From contig JACQUC010000100.1 of the NCBI GenBank assembly GCA_016210495.1, positions 39,595 through 103,594 of the forward strand: a DNA stretch of 64,000 nt, given 5' to 3'. Positions 25,686-35,488 of this stretch are shown here, in pieces (the stretch's first letter is position 1; each line of letters opens with the position of its first letter). The position numbers and the translations under genes are program-made. The DNA comes from Chloroflexota bacterium. Lineage in GTDB: Bacteria; Chloroflexota; FW602-bin22; JACPRP01. The notes beneath the pieces are model-generated. The model saw nothing but the letters and a program-made list of their open reading frames with translations. It was not told where the DNA came from and did no database searches.

Positions 25686-26708
25686 CTACTGGACCGAGAG
25701 CCACTGTGGGGGGAAAGCGTTGCCCGAGAGAGCCAGAGCGAAACGTATCGGTTGCCCTGACTCATTGATCAGCTCGACAAAATAAGTGCGGGCCGACCCG
25801 CCGGTCCGCCAATATTTCTGGCCTACCGGCAGGCCCGAGCGCGTGCCACCGCCGACGTCGGTAAACACGCAGTTGTAGGGCCAGATCTCCTCGCAGATAT
25901 CCGTCCACACCCTGAAGCGAACTACGTTGTCCCGCTCCTGGTCTTCTACACTGGCCGGCTCGAAGTTCATCACCACGCCTGTGTAATCAATTCCATCGAA
26001 ATACAGCTTGTACCACAGGTGCTCGCCGCCTATCGTGCCTCTCATAACGCCGTTGATGTTAGGGGCTGATCCAGGAGTTGTGCCGCCCGCGATTGGACTG
26101 GGCACAGGAGAAGGCGCCTGTGCAGGCGCGGCCGCAGGCGATGGAGCAGGCGCAGGCGCCTGTGCAGGCGATGGAGTGGGCGCGGGCTCAGTAGATAACG
26201 CCGGCCCAGGAGTAGTGAATGGAGCGATCACCAGCCAGGGTGGAGGGAACGTGTCACCCGTGAAGGCAACGGCGTAAGAGACCTGCGAAGGCGTGCTGTT
26301 GAACACTTTGACGAAATAGGTTTGGCCGGCGCTGGAGCTACCTCGCCAGTGCCTTACGCCCGCCGACAATTCACCGGTCGTGCCCAAGCCGATCTTATCG
26401 AAGCTGCAAGCGCCCCCGGGGCATTGATTGACCCAGATCTCGAAGCCAGCCATAGGGTCGCCGTTGGGACCGAGGTCGTAATCCGTTGGCGAGTACCGTA
26501 GGGTCACGCCCAACGGCTCATTGTCACCTTCGACGTAAAACTGGTACCAGACCTCTGTTAAGCTGTCCAGGGTGCCCGATTGGGTTCCAGTTAGAGCAAT
26601 GGCGTCGCCGGGAGCTCCTCCTGCCGGCGTTTCCGCGAAGGCCGGAAAGATACTGAAGACCATCGTGCCAACGACGACAAATGCGCCCACAATCTTGGCT
26701 ACCACCAC
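25686..26708 (-). CDS. Secreted protein with two homologous beta domains and a Pro/Ala linker
   Basis: A 340-residue exported protein. It has a signal peptide (VGAFVVVGTMVFSIFPAFA) and two related domains of about 125 residues, at about 30-165 and 215-340. They share the series WYxxYxxG/D, then a Cys pair, then G...W, then YFVxxxN and a terminal FPPxWL. The linker is a PAPAPSPA-type repeat. The fold resembles bacterial pre-peptidase C-terminal-like beta sandwiches, a tentative match. Function unknown. It starts at GTG 26708 behind GGAGG. Confidence 0.65.
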   Translation of the reverse strand: MVVAKIVGAFVVVGTMVFSIFPAFAETPAGGAPGDAIALTGTQSGTLDSLTEVWYQFYVEGDNEPLGVTLRYSPTDYDLGPNGDPMAGFEIWVNQCPGGACSFDKIGLGTTGELSAGVRHWRGSSSAGQTYFVKVFNSTPSQVSYAVAFTGDTFPPPWLVIAPFTTPGPALSTEPAPTPSPAQAPAPAPSPAAAPAQAPSPVPSPIAGGTTPGSAPNINGVMRGTIGGEHLWYKLYFDGIDYTGVVMNFEPASVEDQERDNVVRFRVWTDICEEIWPYNCVFTDVGGGTRSGLPVGQKYWRTGGSARTYFVELINESGQPIRFALALSGNAFPPQWLSVQ

Positions 26709-26793
26709 CTCATCCTCCAGGTTTCCTATGTCTCAGCCAACTGAGCGGGATTATGTTAGCAGGTGAGAAGAGGAATTTCAAGGGCGCCGCAAG

Positions 26794-27180
26794 CTAATAT
26801 CCCCGCCCCTCGACGGCATTTCTGATCAACTCCACGCTCAACAGCCGTCCATCGGGAGCAAATTCCACGGCTACGACATCGATGCGGCACTTGGGGAGGT
26901 CCGTGGGGTGGGACTGGAGGTACAATTCGGCAAGCTGCACCAGCTTCTCCTGCTTCCGAGTGGCAACAGACTCTTTCGCGGTGCCGAAGCGGCTGCCCTG
27001 CCTTGTCCGAACCTCCACCAGCACCAGTGTGTCACGCTCCACGGCCACAAGGTCAATCTCGCCGATGGAGCAGCGAAAGTTCCTTTCGCGAATCACGTAC
27101 TTCTGGCGCCGCAGGTAGTCCTCCGCGATCCGCTCCCCCAGGGCCCCTAGCTTCTTGCGTCGCTCATCTGGCGTCGCCAT
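26794..27180 (-). CDS. yraN: UPF0102/YraN family nuclease-like protein
   Basis: A 128-residue protein of the YraN family, related to Holliday-junction-resolvase-type nucleases. The core GEIDLVAVERDTLVLVEVRTR carries the conserved Glu/Asp...Glu-x-Arg/Lys catalytic set, with LGxxGExxAxxYL near the N-terminus. Its biochemical role is not settled. It overlaps rnhB by 17 bp. The order rplS-rnhB-yraN is a common conserved arrangement, which supports the assignment. Confidence 0.92.
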   Translation of the reverse strand: MATPDERRKKLGALGERIAEDYLRRQKYVIRERNFRCSIGEIDLVAVERDTLVLVEVRTRQGSRFGTAKESVATRKQEKLVQLAELYLQSHPTDLPKCRIDVVAVEFAPDGRLLSVELIRNAVEGRGY

Positions 27181-27841
27181 CGCTAACCTCTGCTATGTCG
27201 AGTTGCTTCACCGGCGCAAAGCTGCGGCGGTGGATGCCACACGGGCCAAGCCTTTGCAGTGCGGAGAGATGGGCCGGCGTGCCATAGCCCTTGTGCTGTG
27301 CAAAACCATAGCCCGGGTACGCCGCATCCTGTTCGGCCATAAGACGATCCCGGTGCACCTTGGCGATGATGGAGGCGGCGGCGATAGAGATACAGATGGC
27401 ATCGCCGTAGACGATGCCCTTCTGAGAGATAGCGATTTCTGGCAGCGTGAGGTAGTCGATCAGCAAGAAATCGGGCCTGAGGGGAAGAGCGTACGCGGCC
27501 TGCACCATCGCCACTCGTGTCGCGTGGACTATGCCGTAGGCATCTATCCAGTCGTGGCCAACCACTCCCACCCCCACGCCACGAGCGGATCGGCGAACCT
27601 CGCCAAAAAGCTCCTCTCGCGTCGATGGCGAGAGGAGCTTAGAATCCCGCACCTCTTGTATCCTTCCCTGGAGGCTGTAGGCGTCGGGCTTAAGTACCAC
27701 GGCGGCTGCCACGACCGGCCCGGCCAGGCACCCACGACCGGCCTCGTCGATGCCGGCGACCAAACGATACCCGGCCGCCGATAACTCCAGCTCTTCGACG
27801 GCTGTCGGCCTCAGGGTTTCCGGTCGCGGGCGGTCGGCCAT
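27164..27841 (-). CDS. rnhB: Ribonuclease HII
   Basis: A 225-residue RNase HII, which nicks RNA in RNA-DNA hybrids and removes misincorporated ribonucleotides. The conserved elements are GIDEAGRGCLAGPVVAA (first Asp-Glu), RDSKLLSP, LLIDYLTLP (Asp), and the C-terminal HRDRLM and YGFAQHKGYGT. Length is typical. It starts 12 bp after the rplS stop and overlaps yraN, so the three genes form an operon. Confidence 0.95.
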   Translation of the reverse strand: MADRPRPETLRPTAVEELELSAAGYRLVAGIDEAGRGCLAGPVVAAAVVLKPDAYSLQGRIQEVRDSKLLSPSTREELFGEVRRSARGVGVGVVGHDWIDAYGIVHATRVAMVQAAYALPLRPDFLLIDYLTLPEIAISQKGIVYGDAICISIAAASIIAKVHRDRLMAEQDAAYPGYGFAQHKGYGTPAHLSALQRLGPCGIHRRSFAPVKQLDIAEVSDGDAR

Positions 27842-27853
27842 CGGAACCAGCCT

Positions 27854-28210
27854 TCAGCTCCTTTTTTCCCTCTTCTCCTTGATGCGAGCCGCTTTGCCGG
27901 CGAGGCCCCGCAGATAGTAGAGCTGTGCCCGGCGCACGCGCCCGCGCCGCACGGCCTCGATCTTCTCGAGGCGCGGTGAGTTCAGCAGGAAGGTCCTCTC
28001 GACTCCTACACCGTGTGTCACACGTCTCACGGTAAACGTCGAGTTGATCCCGGAGTGCCGCAGACGCATCACCACGCCCTCGAAAACCTGGATACGCTCG
28101 CGGCCACCTTCGACGACTTTGACGCTAACACGCACCGTGTCTCCGGGGCCGAACTGCGGAATGGTTTCCTTGACGAACTGATTCTCGACTGACTTCACTA
28201 GATCGATCAT
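27854..28210 (-). CDS. rplS: 50S ribosomal protein L19
   Basis: A 118-residue L19, located at the interface of the 30S and 50S subunits. Recognised by [40 protein letters not shown] and [18 protein letters not shown] 28210 is chosen, with AGGGGGC upstream and the usual N-terminal length; the frame is open to 28261. It is the first gene of the rplS-rnhB-yraN operon. Confidence 0.96.
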   Translation of the reverse strand: MIDLVKSVENQFVKETIPQFGPGDTVRVSVKVVEGGRERIQVFEGVVMRLRHSGINSTFTVRRVTHGVGVERTFLLNSPRLEKIEAVRRGRVRRAQLYYLRGLAGKAARIKEKREKRS

Positions 28211-28320
28211 TAAGAAAAGCCCCCTATGAAGCGCTAGCCTGTTACAGAAGTTCGCCGTCATTATAACATGTCTGGCGGCTTCGGGGCAAACCAGCCGTGG
28301 CAGCCCCCCGCCACGCCACC

Positions 28321-28382
28321 CCGGGGCGGACAGCGGACGTCTCCCGAAGGAATCGGGATCCCGTCTCGGGACGCCCCCTACG
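28321..28382. repeat. Dispersed hairpin repeat upstream of ubiD-like gene end
   Basis: A GGACAGCGGACGTCTCCCGA ... TCGGGA(T)CCCG ... GGGACGCCCCCTACG unit. A related copy lies at 52633-52690, upstream of cobS. Confidence 0.5.
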
Positions 28383-28403
28383 TTTGTGGTGCGCCACGAG
28401 GCC

Positions 28404-29810
28404 TCATATGAAGTAGTCGGGATTGACGTACTCCTCGAGGTTGATGCGGTCTAAGACCTTTTCGGGAATGTTCAACACCTTCTCGTAGGGCCTGTTCAAG
28501 GGCACTGTGGCATCTATTACCATGCTCGAGGTAGCCAGCTCGTGCTCGCTGGATGGGTCCAGGGTCGAGCCCTTGAGATTCCTCAGCACGGTGACATCCT
28601 TGTCAGGCTGTACTCTCATCGCTATCGCCCACATCACCTGCCTATGGTCCCACGGATCGATGTCGTCGTCCACCACTATGATATTCTTCACTTGATCGGT
28701 GCTGCCGAGAGCGGCCATCGCAGCCCTCATTGGCTCGCCCTCCATGCGTTTCTTCATGCAGATAACGCAGTTGAATCCGAGCCCCCACGCGCTGATGGCC
28801 ACTGCCACCACGCTGGGCGTCACGCTTCTCGCCAGCCTGAGAAGGCTGGCCTCCTTTGCTAAGTCGGCATTACCGTTCTCGCCGTAATACATGCCGCTGA
28901 TCTGGCACGCGAAGATTGGATCCTTTCTGTGCGTAACCGCCTTCGCCTCAAACAGCCAGCGCAGGCGCTGCGGGCCGTAGTAATCGGTCCATTCGCCGAA
29001 CGGGCCTTCAACCGTGCGCATGTTGGGCACCAACTCACCTTCGACGATGACCTCCGCGTCCGCGGGCACGAGCAGCTCGGATCCGTACATCTCCGAAGGA
29101 ACCAATCTGAGAGGCTCTCCCATCGCGCCGCCGATCACCTCGTATTCATCTTCATCGAGAGAGGACAGGACGAGAGAGCCCATATCGAAAGTCGGGTGGT
29201 GCCCGATAACAATGGCGATGGGCAGGGAGCGGCCTTCTCGCTCCCTTTTCTGGAAGTAGGTCCAGAGATGGCGAGGAGACATGTGCAAGGCCGTATGATT
29301 TGGGTCAAGGTACATCATGCGCTGAAAGGACACGTTGTTGCCCCATTCCGCATCCCACGCGGCGACCGTCATGTCGAAATAGGGGTTGCCATCCATTTCG
29401 TGCTGCCTGACTACCGGCATCTTGCTCAGGTCAATGCTCTCGCCTGTCTCGACTACCTCTTTGACTGGCGCGTCGGCCTTGGCGATGACCACAGGCTTGA
29501 TGCGGCGATCGGCTCGTTTCGCAAACTCATCGACCATCCTTGCCCGCGGGCCTGGCGGCAAACCCAGCGCGACCTCGATTTTTCTGTGGCTGGCGAACAG
29601 GCCCATCAGCAGTCGATAGTCACTTTTTCTGCCGGCCACGTCCTTGGGATTATCAAAGAGCAACGCCGGCCGCTTCCCCAGATCATTTAGCTTCTTGTAA
29701 ATGGCCGTGGCCTCGAAGAGGTTGGGGTCCACCGGCCTGTGGATCCTGACCAGCTCCTTCGGCTCGTTCGCCCCGACGTATTGGAGGAAGTCTCTCAGTG
29801 TTTTGCTCAC
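28404..29810 (-). CDS. UbiD family (prenylated-FMN dependent) decarboxylase
   Basis: A 468-residue UbiD-superfamily protein; these use prenylated FMN to decarboxylate or carboxylate aromatic and unsaturated acids. Typical stretches are [28 protein letters not shown] (active-site Glu), and [20 protein letters not shown] with metal- and cofactor-binding Asp. No UbiX flavin prenyltransferase is in the window. It starts at GTG 29810. It is followed upstream by a binding protein and a flavoprotein on the same strand, so it may decarboxylate a product of the catabolic island; the substrate is not predictable. Confidence 0.88.
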   Translation of the reverse strand: MSKTLRDFLQYVGANEPKELVRIHRPVDPNLFEATAIYKKLNDLGKRPALLFDNPKDVAGRKSDYRLLMGLFASHRKIEVALGLPPGPRARMVDEFAKRADRRIKPVVIAKADAPVKEVVETGESIDLSKMPVVRQHEMDGNPYFDMTVAAWDAEWGNNVSFQRMMYLDPNHTALHMSPRHLWTYFQKREREGRSLPIAIVIGHHPTFDMGSLVLSSLDEDEYEVIGGAMGEPLRLVPSEMYGSELLVPADAEVIVEGELVPNMRTVEGPFGEWTDYYGPQRLRWLFEAKAVTHRKDPIFACQISGMYYGENGNADLAKEASLLRLARSVTPSVVAVAISAWGLGFNCVICMKKRMEGEPMRAAMAALGSTDQVKNIIVVDDDIDPWDHRQVMWAIAMRVQPDKDVTVLRNLKGSTLDPSSEHELATSSMVIDATVPLNRPYEKVLNIPEKVLDRINLEEYVNPDYFI

Positions 29811-29903
29811 ATTCCGTTTCCTTTCCTGGAGACTCAGATCGCCAGGTTGCTGGCGATGTTACGGCGTGACCAGCGAAGAGGGATGATATCGACGACAGCC
29901 ATC

Positions 29904-31079
29904 CTACTTGTACGGGCCCAACTGCTGGACAGCGTATTTGACAAATGATTGGTCCACCAGCGCATTAATATCGGCCCTCGCTTCCTGAAGGCCGTGTGAG
30001 AGGTACCATTCCTGGTCGTCTTCCAGACTCTTGACGAACACCTCTCCATTAGGATTGAGGCCGGCCATTCCCATTTTGCCGTACAAAGCCTTGTTCTTAA
30101 CAGTCGTATGCTTTACCAGGATATCTACCACCTCATCGAGCGCCTGCTTATTCTTCTTGGCGAAGGCGTCGTTGTAATAGCGGACACCCTTCAGGTAGGC
30201 CACTATGAAACTCCTGGCCGCGTCAGGCTTATCCTTGATGAAGTTTGGGGAGTAGAAAACCACAGCCTGCTGCTGATTGGGATAAAAATCGTTGATGCTC
30301 TTTACGAGCTTGGCGATCTTCTGCTCTTGCAGTTGGGTAATTAGCGGCTCGACCTGGACGGTGGCATCGATGGCCCCACTAGCCAGGGCTGCGGGTTGCT
30401 GCCCGGCGGGCATGACGACAACTTCGACATCATTGAGAGTGAGACCGCCCTTCTGCAAAGCCCGATCCAGCGCGACATGGCCAGTCACACCTGTGATGAA
30501 GATGGCGATCTTCATTCCCTTGAGGTCGGCGTAGTCCTTGAACCTCCCTGCATCGTAAAGATCCTGGCGGATCATCAAACCCTGGTAGCTTTCGTCTAAG
30601 GGCATCGAGCCTTTGTCAGCCACGATCTTGACGCGGATATCCCGCGCTACTGCGTTGAACAGGCTCGCGCTTGGCGCCCCGCCTCCTACGTCGATCTGGC
30701 CCGTGGCGAGAGACGGTACCATTGCCGCCGCGGTGTCGAATTGCGTGATTTCAACGTCGAGCCCCTGATCCTTGAAGTAACCCTTTTCAACGGCGATGAA
30801 GAAGCCTGCGTCCGAAAGAAAACCCACCGTGCCCAGTCTAACCTTAGTCGGTGCTTTCGGCGGAGCGGCCTGTGCCTTGGATGCCGCGGTAGGGGAGGCA
30901 GGGGGCGCGGCTTTGGGCGCTGCCGTCGGGGAGGCCGCCGGCAAAGCCTTGGGCGCCGCGGTGGGCGCCGAAGTGGGCACTGCCTGGGTTGGCGTGGGCT
31001 GGGCCGCGGGTGCGCATGCCGACACCAACATCATAGCAGCTAGCAGACCACCAACAAACCTGACGCTGATCGCCAACAT
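29904..31079 (-). CDS. ABC transporter substrate-binding lipoprotein, NMT1/SsuA-like
   Basis: A 391-residue lipoprotein with signal and lipobox (LLAAMMLVSAC), an Ala/Pro/Thr linker of about 60 residues, then a periplasmic-binding fold of the NMT1/THI5/TauA-SsuA type: TVGFLSDAGFFIAVEKGYFK, LATGQIDVGGGAPSASL and VMPAGQQPAALASGAIDATV. Relatives bind pyrimidine precursors, sulfonates or aromatic acids. No permease or ATPase gene is adjacent. It starts at ATG 31079 behind AAGGAGGG. Confidence 0.85.
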   Translation of the reverse strand: MLAISVRFVGGLLAAMMLVSACAPAAQPTPTQAVPTSAPTAAPKALPAASPTAAPKAAPPASPTAASKAQAAPPKAPTKVRLGTVGFLSDAGFFIAVEKGYFKDQGLDVEITQFDTAAAMVPSLATGQIDVGGGAPSASLFNAVARDIRVKIVADKGSMPLDESYQGLMIRQDLYDAGRFKDYADLKGMKIAIFITGVTGHVALDRALQKGGLTLNDVEVVVMPAGQQPAALASGAIDATVQVEPLITQLQEQKIAKLVKSINDFYPNQQQAVVFYSPNFIKDKPDAARSFIVAYLKGVRYYNDAFAKKNKQALDEVVDILVKHTTVKNKALYGKMGMAGLNPNGEVFVKSLEDDQEWYLSHGLQEARADINALVDQSFVKYAVQQLGPYK

Positions 31080-31130
31080 TCAGTTAACCCTCCTTGCTTT
31101 CTTCTTGGTTACTGGCCTCGCCATTTCTGA

Positions 31131-31237
31131 ACCCCCTCACCCTATCCCTCTCACCCTACAGGGGGATTGGGGCGTGGCGAGGCGGTCTTCGGGCTCGCCT
31201 GGTACTCCCTCTCCACCTACAGGGGGAGAGGGGACTG
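31131..31237. repeat. CCCTCTCC/GGGAGAGGGG intergenic repeat
   Basis: CCCTCACCCTATCCCTCTC is followed by CTACAGGGGGA and GGGAGAGGGG, forming imperfect hairpins. A second copy is at 57550-57640 with the same opening. Confidence 0.6.
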
Positions 31238-31310
31238 AGAGGTCTGTGGCCAGACACTCAACAACTCCCAAACTGTCTACCAAGGGAAGGACGTTTGTGC
31301 CGACGGTCCA

Positions 31311-33059
31311 CTAAGCCTTGCCCTGAAAGGTAAACAGCACCGGATGGGGCTTCTTTCCGTAGCTCTCCGGCTTGATAGGGTATCGGTACATCGGGATATG
31401 TTCGATACGGCTTTCCACCGTGGCGCCATTTCGGCGCTGCACGATCCATTTCAGCCAGTTCTCGTCGTCGCGACAGGGGTACTCCTCCCGATAGTGCGAG
31501 CCGCGCGTCTCCTCCCTCTCTAGAGCCGACCGGTAGACCAATTCCGCGCCCAGAACGTAGTTTTGCGCTTCGTGCGCTTTGACGAGCTCGTGTACGTTAG
31601 TGGCCCTCAGTTCTGAGAGCGAGTCCTTCAAGCTGTCGAGCCGTGCCAGCACTTCTCGGATCCTTCTTTCATTCTTGAATGTGCTGTACTGCGCGGGAAC
31701 GGTGATCTGCATAGCGCGGTCGAAAACCTCGTCCGGAGCCATCCCCTGCTCGCGTTTGAGGGGTGCGAAGGCACGTTCTTGCAGCGCGAGCACTTGATCG
31801 GTTCTGGCAGACGTCTGGTTGATGGAGGCGGCATGGCGGGCCGCGTACTCTCCGGCGCGATGGCCGGAGACGCAGCAGTAGGCCAGGTTTACGCCACCCA
31901 CGGAGTAAGTCCCGTGGGGGAGTATCTTCGTCGCCGCACCCGCACCGTACAGTCCGGGAATGTTTGTCTCACAAAAGGTGTTGACCCTCATTCCGCCGTC
32001 CCCGCAGCCTCCGAACACGCCGGCGAAGGGAGCCAGCTCGACCACCTCCTTAGTCAAATCGATGCCCAGCTTGTCGAACATGAGCATGGCTCGGGGCACC
32101 ACTCGGCGCATCCGGGCCCACGCCTCCGGCGTGAAGTGCCGCATATCGCAGTACATGGGGGCACGTCCCTCCAACGCTTCCTTGCAGAAGGCCTGGGTGA
32201 GCGTGCAGAGCTTGGCCCTCTCCCACAGCTCGGCGTCGTATTTCCCCATAAACCTCTCGCCTTGCGCATTGACGAATTTCGCGCCCAGGTTCTGAATCAT
32301 ATTGAGACAAGCCGACCAGCAACTGCGGCCCCAACCCTGCAAGTGTCCGGTGGTGATGAATTCCATGCCTGTCAGGTCGGCCCCAGCGCGAAAGCCTATC
32401 GCGTGGCCATCGCCCGTGATGTTGTCGACGGCGAGGCCGCCCCGCTTGGGGTGTATGCCACCCGTGGCGACGATGGTCGCTTTGGCTTCGAAAAGCAAAC
32501 GCTTACCCGTTCGCGTGTCGAATCCGATGGCCCCAACAACCCTGCCGCAGGTGGGATGCGCCCCATCGGAGGTCAACAGATCGGTAATCGTCACTCTCTC
32601 GACCAGCTTGACTTTCCTCTTGATGACCTCCTCGCGCATCTTCTCCATCATCTTCTTGCCGTGGAACATCAGCATCCGCGTCTCGACGTGTCCACGGCCG
32701 ATGATGCGGGCGATGTTGCCCTGCTCGTCTCTCTCGAACGCCATGCCCCAGCGAGTCATGTCTTGAATACGTTCTATCTGGTCTGAGAGAAGTATCCGCA
32801 GCCAATCCTGGTCGGAGAGGAAATCGCCTCTTTCGACAATTTCCCTCATCCAGACCTGCAAATCATCGCCGGGCATCGGCGCCAGCATGACCCCGGCGGC
32901 CGAGGTACTGGCACCGCTACGCGAAACCTGAGCTTTGTCCACCAATACTACGTTTTCGACAAAATCCGTCGCCCGAACCGCCGCCCAGGTGCCGGCTAGT
33001 CCGCCGCCGATGATGAGCACGTCGGACTGGACGATTTCGTCGATGGCCTGTCCTGTCAT
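31311..33059 (-). CDS. FAD-dependent fumarate reductase/succinate dehydrogenase-like flavoprotein
   Basis: A 582-residue flavoprotein of the FRD/SDH/aspartate oxidase/APS reductase alpha family. The N-terminal dinucleotide-binding motif is DVLIIGGGLAGTWAA with Glu/Asp-type VDK downstream. SRSGASTSAAGVML is the FAD loop, ATGGIHPKRGG closes the FAD site, and GLYGAGAAT with GTYSVGGVNLAYC is the C-terminal FAD contact. A helical C-terminal domain ends the protein. No iron-sulfur or membrane-anchor subunit is adjacent, so it is probably a soluble oxidoreductase. It starts at ATG 33059 after AAGGAG and has its own promoter, divergent from hyuA. Confidence 0.85.
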   Translation of the reverse strand: MTGQAIDEIVQSDVLIIGGGLAGTWAAVRATDFVENVVLVDKAQVSRSGASTSAAGVMLAPMPGDDLQVWMREIVERGDFLSDQDWLRILLSDQIERIQDMTRWGMAFERDEQGNIARIIGRGHVETRMLMFHGKKMMEKMREEVIKRKVKLVERVTITDLLTSDGAHPTCGRVVGAIGFDTRTGKRLLFEAKATIVATGGIHPKRGGLAVDNITGDGHAIGFRAGADLTGMEFITTGHLQGWGRSCWSACLNMIQNLGAKFVNAQGERFMGKYDAELWERAKLCTLTQAFCKEALEGRAPMYCDMRHFTPEAWARMRRVVPRAMLMFDKLGIDLTKEVVELAPFAGVFGGCGDGGMRVNTFCETNIPGLYGAGAATKILPHGTYSVGGVNLAYCCVSGHRAGEYAARHAASINQTSARTDQVLALQERAFAPLKREQGMAPDEVFDRAMQITVPAQYSTFKNERRIREVLARLDSLKDSLSELRATNVHELVKAHEAQNYVLGAELVYRSALEREETRGSHYREEYPCRDDENWLKWIVQRRNGATVESRIEHIPMYRYPIKPESYGKKPHPVLFTFQGKA

Positions 33060-33198
33060 GATGAAATGCTCCTTATAGGGTTCTGGTCTGTCGCGCTAGA
33101 GGACTTCCTGGTGACCGCCGCAAATAGAGCCTGATGGGGTTCCCGCCGCAGCCATTGGTTCGTCTGCTCGAGGTACGCTGGGCTGCGGCACGTTGACT

Positions 33199-33227
33199 AT
33201 TCTAGCACGCGTGCTGCCTCGTGTCAA
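33199..33227 (-). promoter_or_regulatory. Promoter for the flavoprotein gene, with palindrome in the spacer
   Basis: On the minus strand TTGACA (33227-33222), a 17-bp spacer and TAGAAT (33204-33199), with TGC just before the -10. The spacer holds the perfect palindrome AGCACGCGTGCT (33204-33215), a possible operator. Confidence 0.7.
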
Positions 33228-33282
33228 ACATTTGTTCACGCCTCAAGCGATGAACCGAGCCAGCGAGAACGAGTGCAGTCGA

Positions 33283-33311
33283 TTGACACGTGCAGACTGG
33301 TGTGCTAGAAT
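33283..33311 (+). promoter_or_regulatory. Promoter for the hyu gene cluster
   Basis: TTGACA (33283-33288), a 17-bp spacer and TAGAAT (33306-33311), also with TGC before the -10. It matches the divergent promoter at 33199-33227 in both boxes, the spacer length and flanking bases (TTGACAC-N14-TGCTAGAAT). It lies 93 bp before hyuA. Confidence 0.7.
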
Positions 33312-33403
33312 CGTCGAGACTTAGGACATTTACCCTCGTCCGCGGAAACAGACTCTACTCTACCTCTATATGCTAATACTAAGCCCAGGGGGAGCTTGCC
33401 GAG

Positions 33404-35479
33404 ATGTACAGGATTGGAATCGACGTTGGCGGAACCTTCACTGATCTGGTGCTGAGCGACGAGCAGGGCAACCTGTACATCACCAAAGTGCCTTCAACCC
33501 CCGAGGACCAGTCCATCGGGTTTTTGCGTGCCCTCGAAAAGGCCGCGCGAGAGTTGGGCGTCCCCTTCAGGGAGTTCCTGAAAAAGACAAGCTACATCGG
33601 GCATGGCTCCACAGTGGCCACCAACGCCTGCGTGGAAAGAAAGGGCGTCAAGGTCGGGTTGCTCACGAGCAAGGGCTTCCGGGATGTTCTCTACATAAGA
33701 AGACAGGACCACAAGTTCATGTACGATCTGTTCCAGAACATCAGCATCCCGCTCGTGCCCCGCAATCTGACCTTCGAAGTCGACGAAAGGGTCGACAAGC
33801 GCGGCAAGGTTCGCAAGGAACTGGACGAGGCGGACGCCCGGCTTCAGATCAAAAGGCTCAAGGCCCTAGATGTAGAATCCGTCGCGGTGAGTTTGTTGTT
33901 TTCGTTCGCCAATCCTTTGCACGAACAGCGGCTGAGGGCGATCATACGGGAGGAGTTTCCGGAAGCGTTCACGACCATCTCTTCGGAGCTGATGCCTATC
34001 GTCAAAGAATACGAACGCACGTCGACCATCGTGATCAATGCCTATATCGGCCCGATCATGAAGCGCTACCTGGGGAATCTCGTGGCCAAACTGGAGGAGC
34101 AGGGCTTCGAGTATACGCCCGTGATTATGACGTCCAATGGGGGCGTCGTCTCTGTGCAAGAGGCTGCGCAGGAGCCTGTCCTGTGTCTGGCGTCCGGGCC
34201 GGCAGGCGGCGTCATGGGCACCGTGGCCATGGGAGAGCTCATAGGTGAGCATAACCTGATAACCTTCGACATGGGCGGCACCAGCACTGACGTGAGCCTG
34301 ATCCACGAAGGCAGGCCGGATATGGCTCATATGCGCACCTACGACTTCGGCCACGGCGATACGCATCCGGTCTGCGTCCCGCTGATCAACATCCACGTAG
34401 TCGGCGCCGGCGGCGGCAGCGTTGCCTGGGTCGACGAAGGGGGCGCCCTGATGGTCGGGCCGCACAGCCAGGGGGCAAACCCTGGCCCCGCATGTTACGG
34501 TTTGGGCGGCCACGAGGCCTGTGTAACGGACGCGAACCTCGTGCTGGGATACTTGAACCCCGACTACTATTGCGGGGGCGACATCAAGCTGGACGTTGGT
34601 AGGTCCAGAGAAGTGATCGTGGACAGAGTTGGCAGCAAGCTGACCATGGATCTGATCACCGCTGCACAGGGCATCTACCGCGTAGTCAACACAAATATGG
34701 TCAACGCCATCCGGGTCATCAGCACCGAAAGAGGGTACGATCCCAGAGAGTACACTATGGCCGTGTACGGATCCGCCGGGCCACAGCACGCGGCCAGAAT
34801 GCTCGACGAGCTGGAAATGAGCAAGGCCATCGTTCCTTCCACCTCCGGCGGCCTCAGCGCCCACGGTCTGCTGACAACCGACGTCGTGCATTACTTTGCC
34901 CGAACTTACCTCGTCGAATTCTCGAAGGTAGACTTGACTGTGTTGCACTCCATCTTCGAGCAAATGGAACGAGAAGGGTTGAAGAGACTGAGAGGTGAAG
35001 GAGTCGAAGCCGAAACCGAGATCCTTCACTTCCTGGACATCCGGTACCTGGGACAGGTACACGAGGTGGTGACGCCTGTTGGCTTGGGCAAGCCCGACGA
35101 AACCTGGCTCGCGGAGGCGCGGCAAACCTTCGACCGAGAGCACGAGCGACTTTACGAGCACAGCCATGTGGGTGATCCGGTCGAGTTGGTGAACGTCAGG
35201 GTGGTCGTCATCGGCAAGATTCCCAGGGGCGAAGTCAAGAAGTATAGGTTCGTCTCCGAAGATTCCGGGCCCGCGTTGAAATGCACGAGGCCGGTGTACT
35301 GGGAAGAAGTTGGCGACTTCGCCGCAACGCCCATCTATGAGCGAGACCTGCTGAAGCCCGGAAACAAGCTGGCCGGACCGGCGATCATCGAAGCGCCGTT
35401 GACCACCATCGTCGTGCCACCCAATTTCCGCGTCGAGATAGACCAATGCCTGAACACCATCCTCTTCCGAGAAAGGTAG
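33404..35479 (+). CDS. hyuA: Hydantoinase/oxoprolinase family subunit A, copy 1
   Basis: A 691-residue HyuA-type protein. The N-terminal hydantoinase/oxoprolinase domain has the ATP-binding IGIDVGGTFTDLVL, then GHGSTVATNA. The central domain carries FDMGGTSTDVSLI and VGAGGGSVAWVD, and the C-terminal domain ends with PAIIEAPLTTIVVPP. With HyuB such proteins use ATP to open hydantoins, 5-oxoproline or lactams, or to carboxylate acetophenone or acetone. The substrate here is unknown. It is the first gene after a strong promoter; hyuB starts 9 bp later. A close paralogue lies at 40470-42554. Confidence 0.9.
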   Translation: MYRIGIDVGGTFTDLVLSDEQGNLYITKVPSTPEDQSIGFLRALEKAARELGVPFREFLKKTSYIGHGSTVATNACVERKGVKVGLLTSKGFRDVLYIRRQDHKFMYDLFQNISIPLVPRNLTFEVDERVDKRGKVRKELDEADARLQIKRLKALDVESVAVSLLFSFANPLHEQRLRAIIREEFPEAFTTISSELMPIVKEYERTSTIVINAYIGPIMKRYLGNLVAKLEEQGFEYTPVIMTSNGGVVSVQEAAQEPVLCLASGPAGGVMGTVAMGELIGEHNLITFDMGGTSTDVSLIHEGRPDMAHMRTYDFGHGDTHPVCVPLINIHVVGAGGGSVAWVDEGGALMVGPHSQGANPGPACYGLGGHEACVTDANLVLGYLNPDYYCGGDIKLDVGRSREVIVDRVGSKLTMDLITAAQGIYRVVNTNMVNAIRVISTERGYDPREYTMAVYGSAGPQHAARMLDELEMSKAIVPSTSGGLSAHGLLTTDVVHYFARTYLVEFSKVDLTVLHSIFEQMEREGLKRLRGEGVEAETEILHFLDIRYLGQVHEVVTPVGLGKPDETWLAEARQTFDREHERLYEHSHVGDPVELVNVRVVVIGKIPRGEVKKYRFVSEDSGPALKCTRPVYWEEVGDFAATPIYERDLLKPGNKLAGPAIIEAPLTTIVVPPNFRVEIDQCLNTILFRER

Positions 35480-35488
35480 GCGATTACG

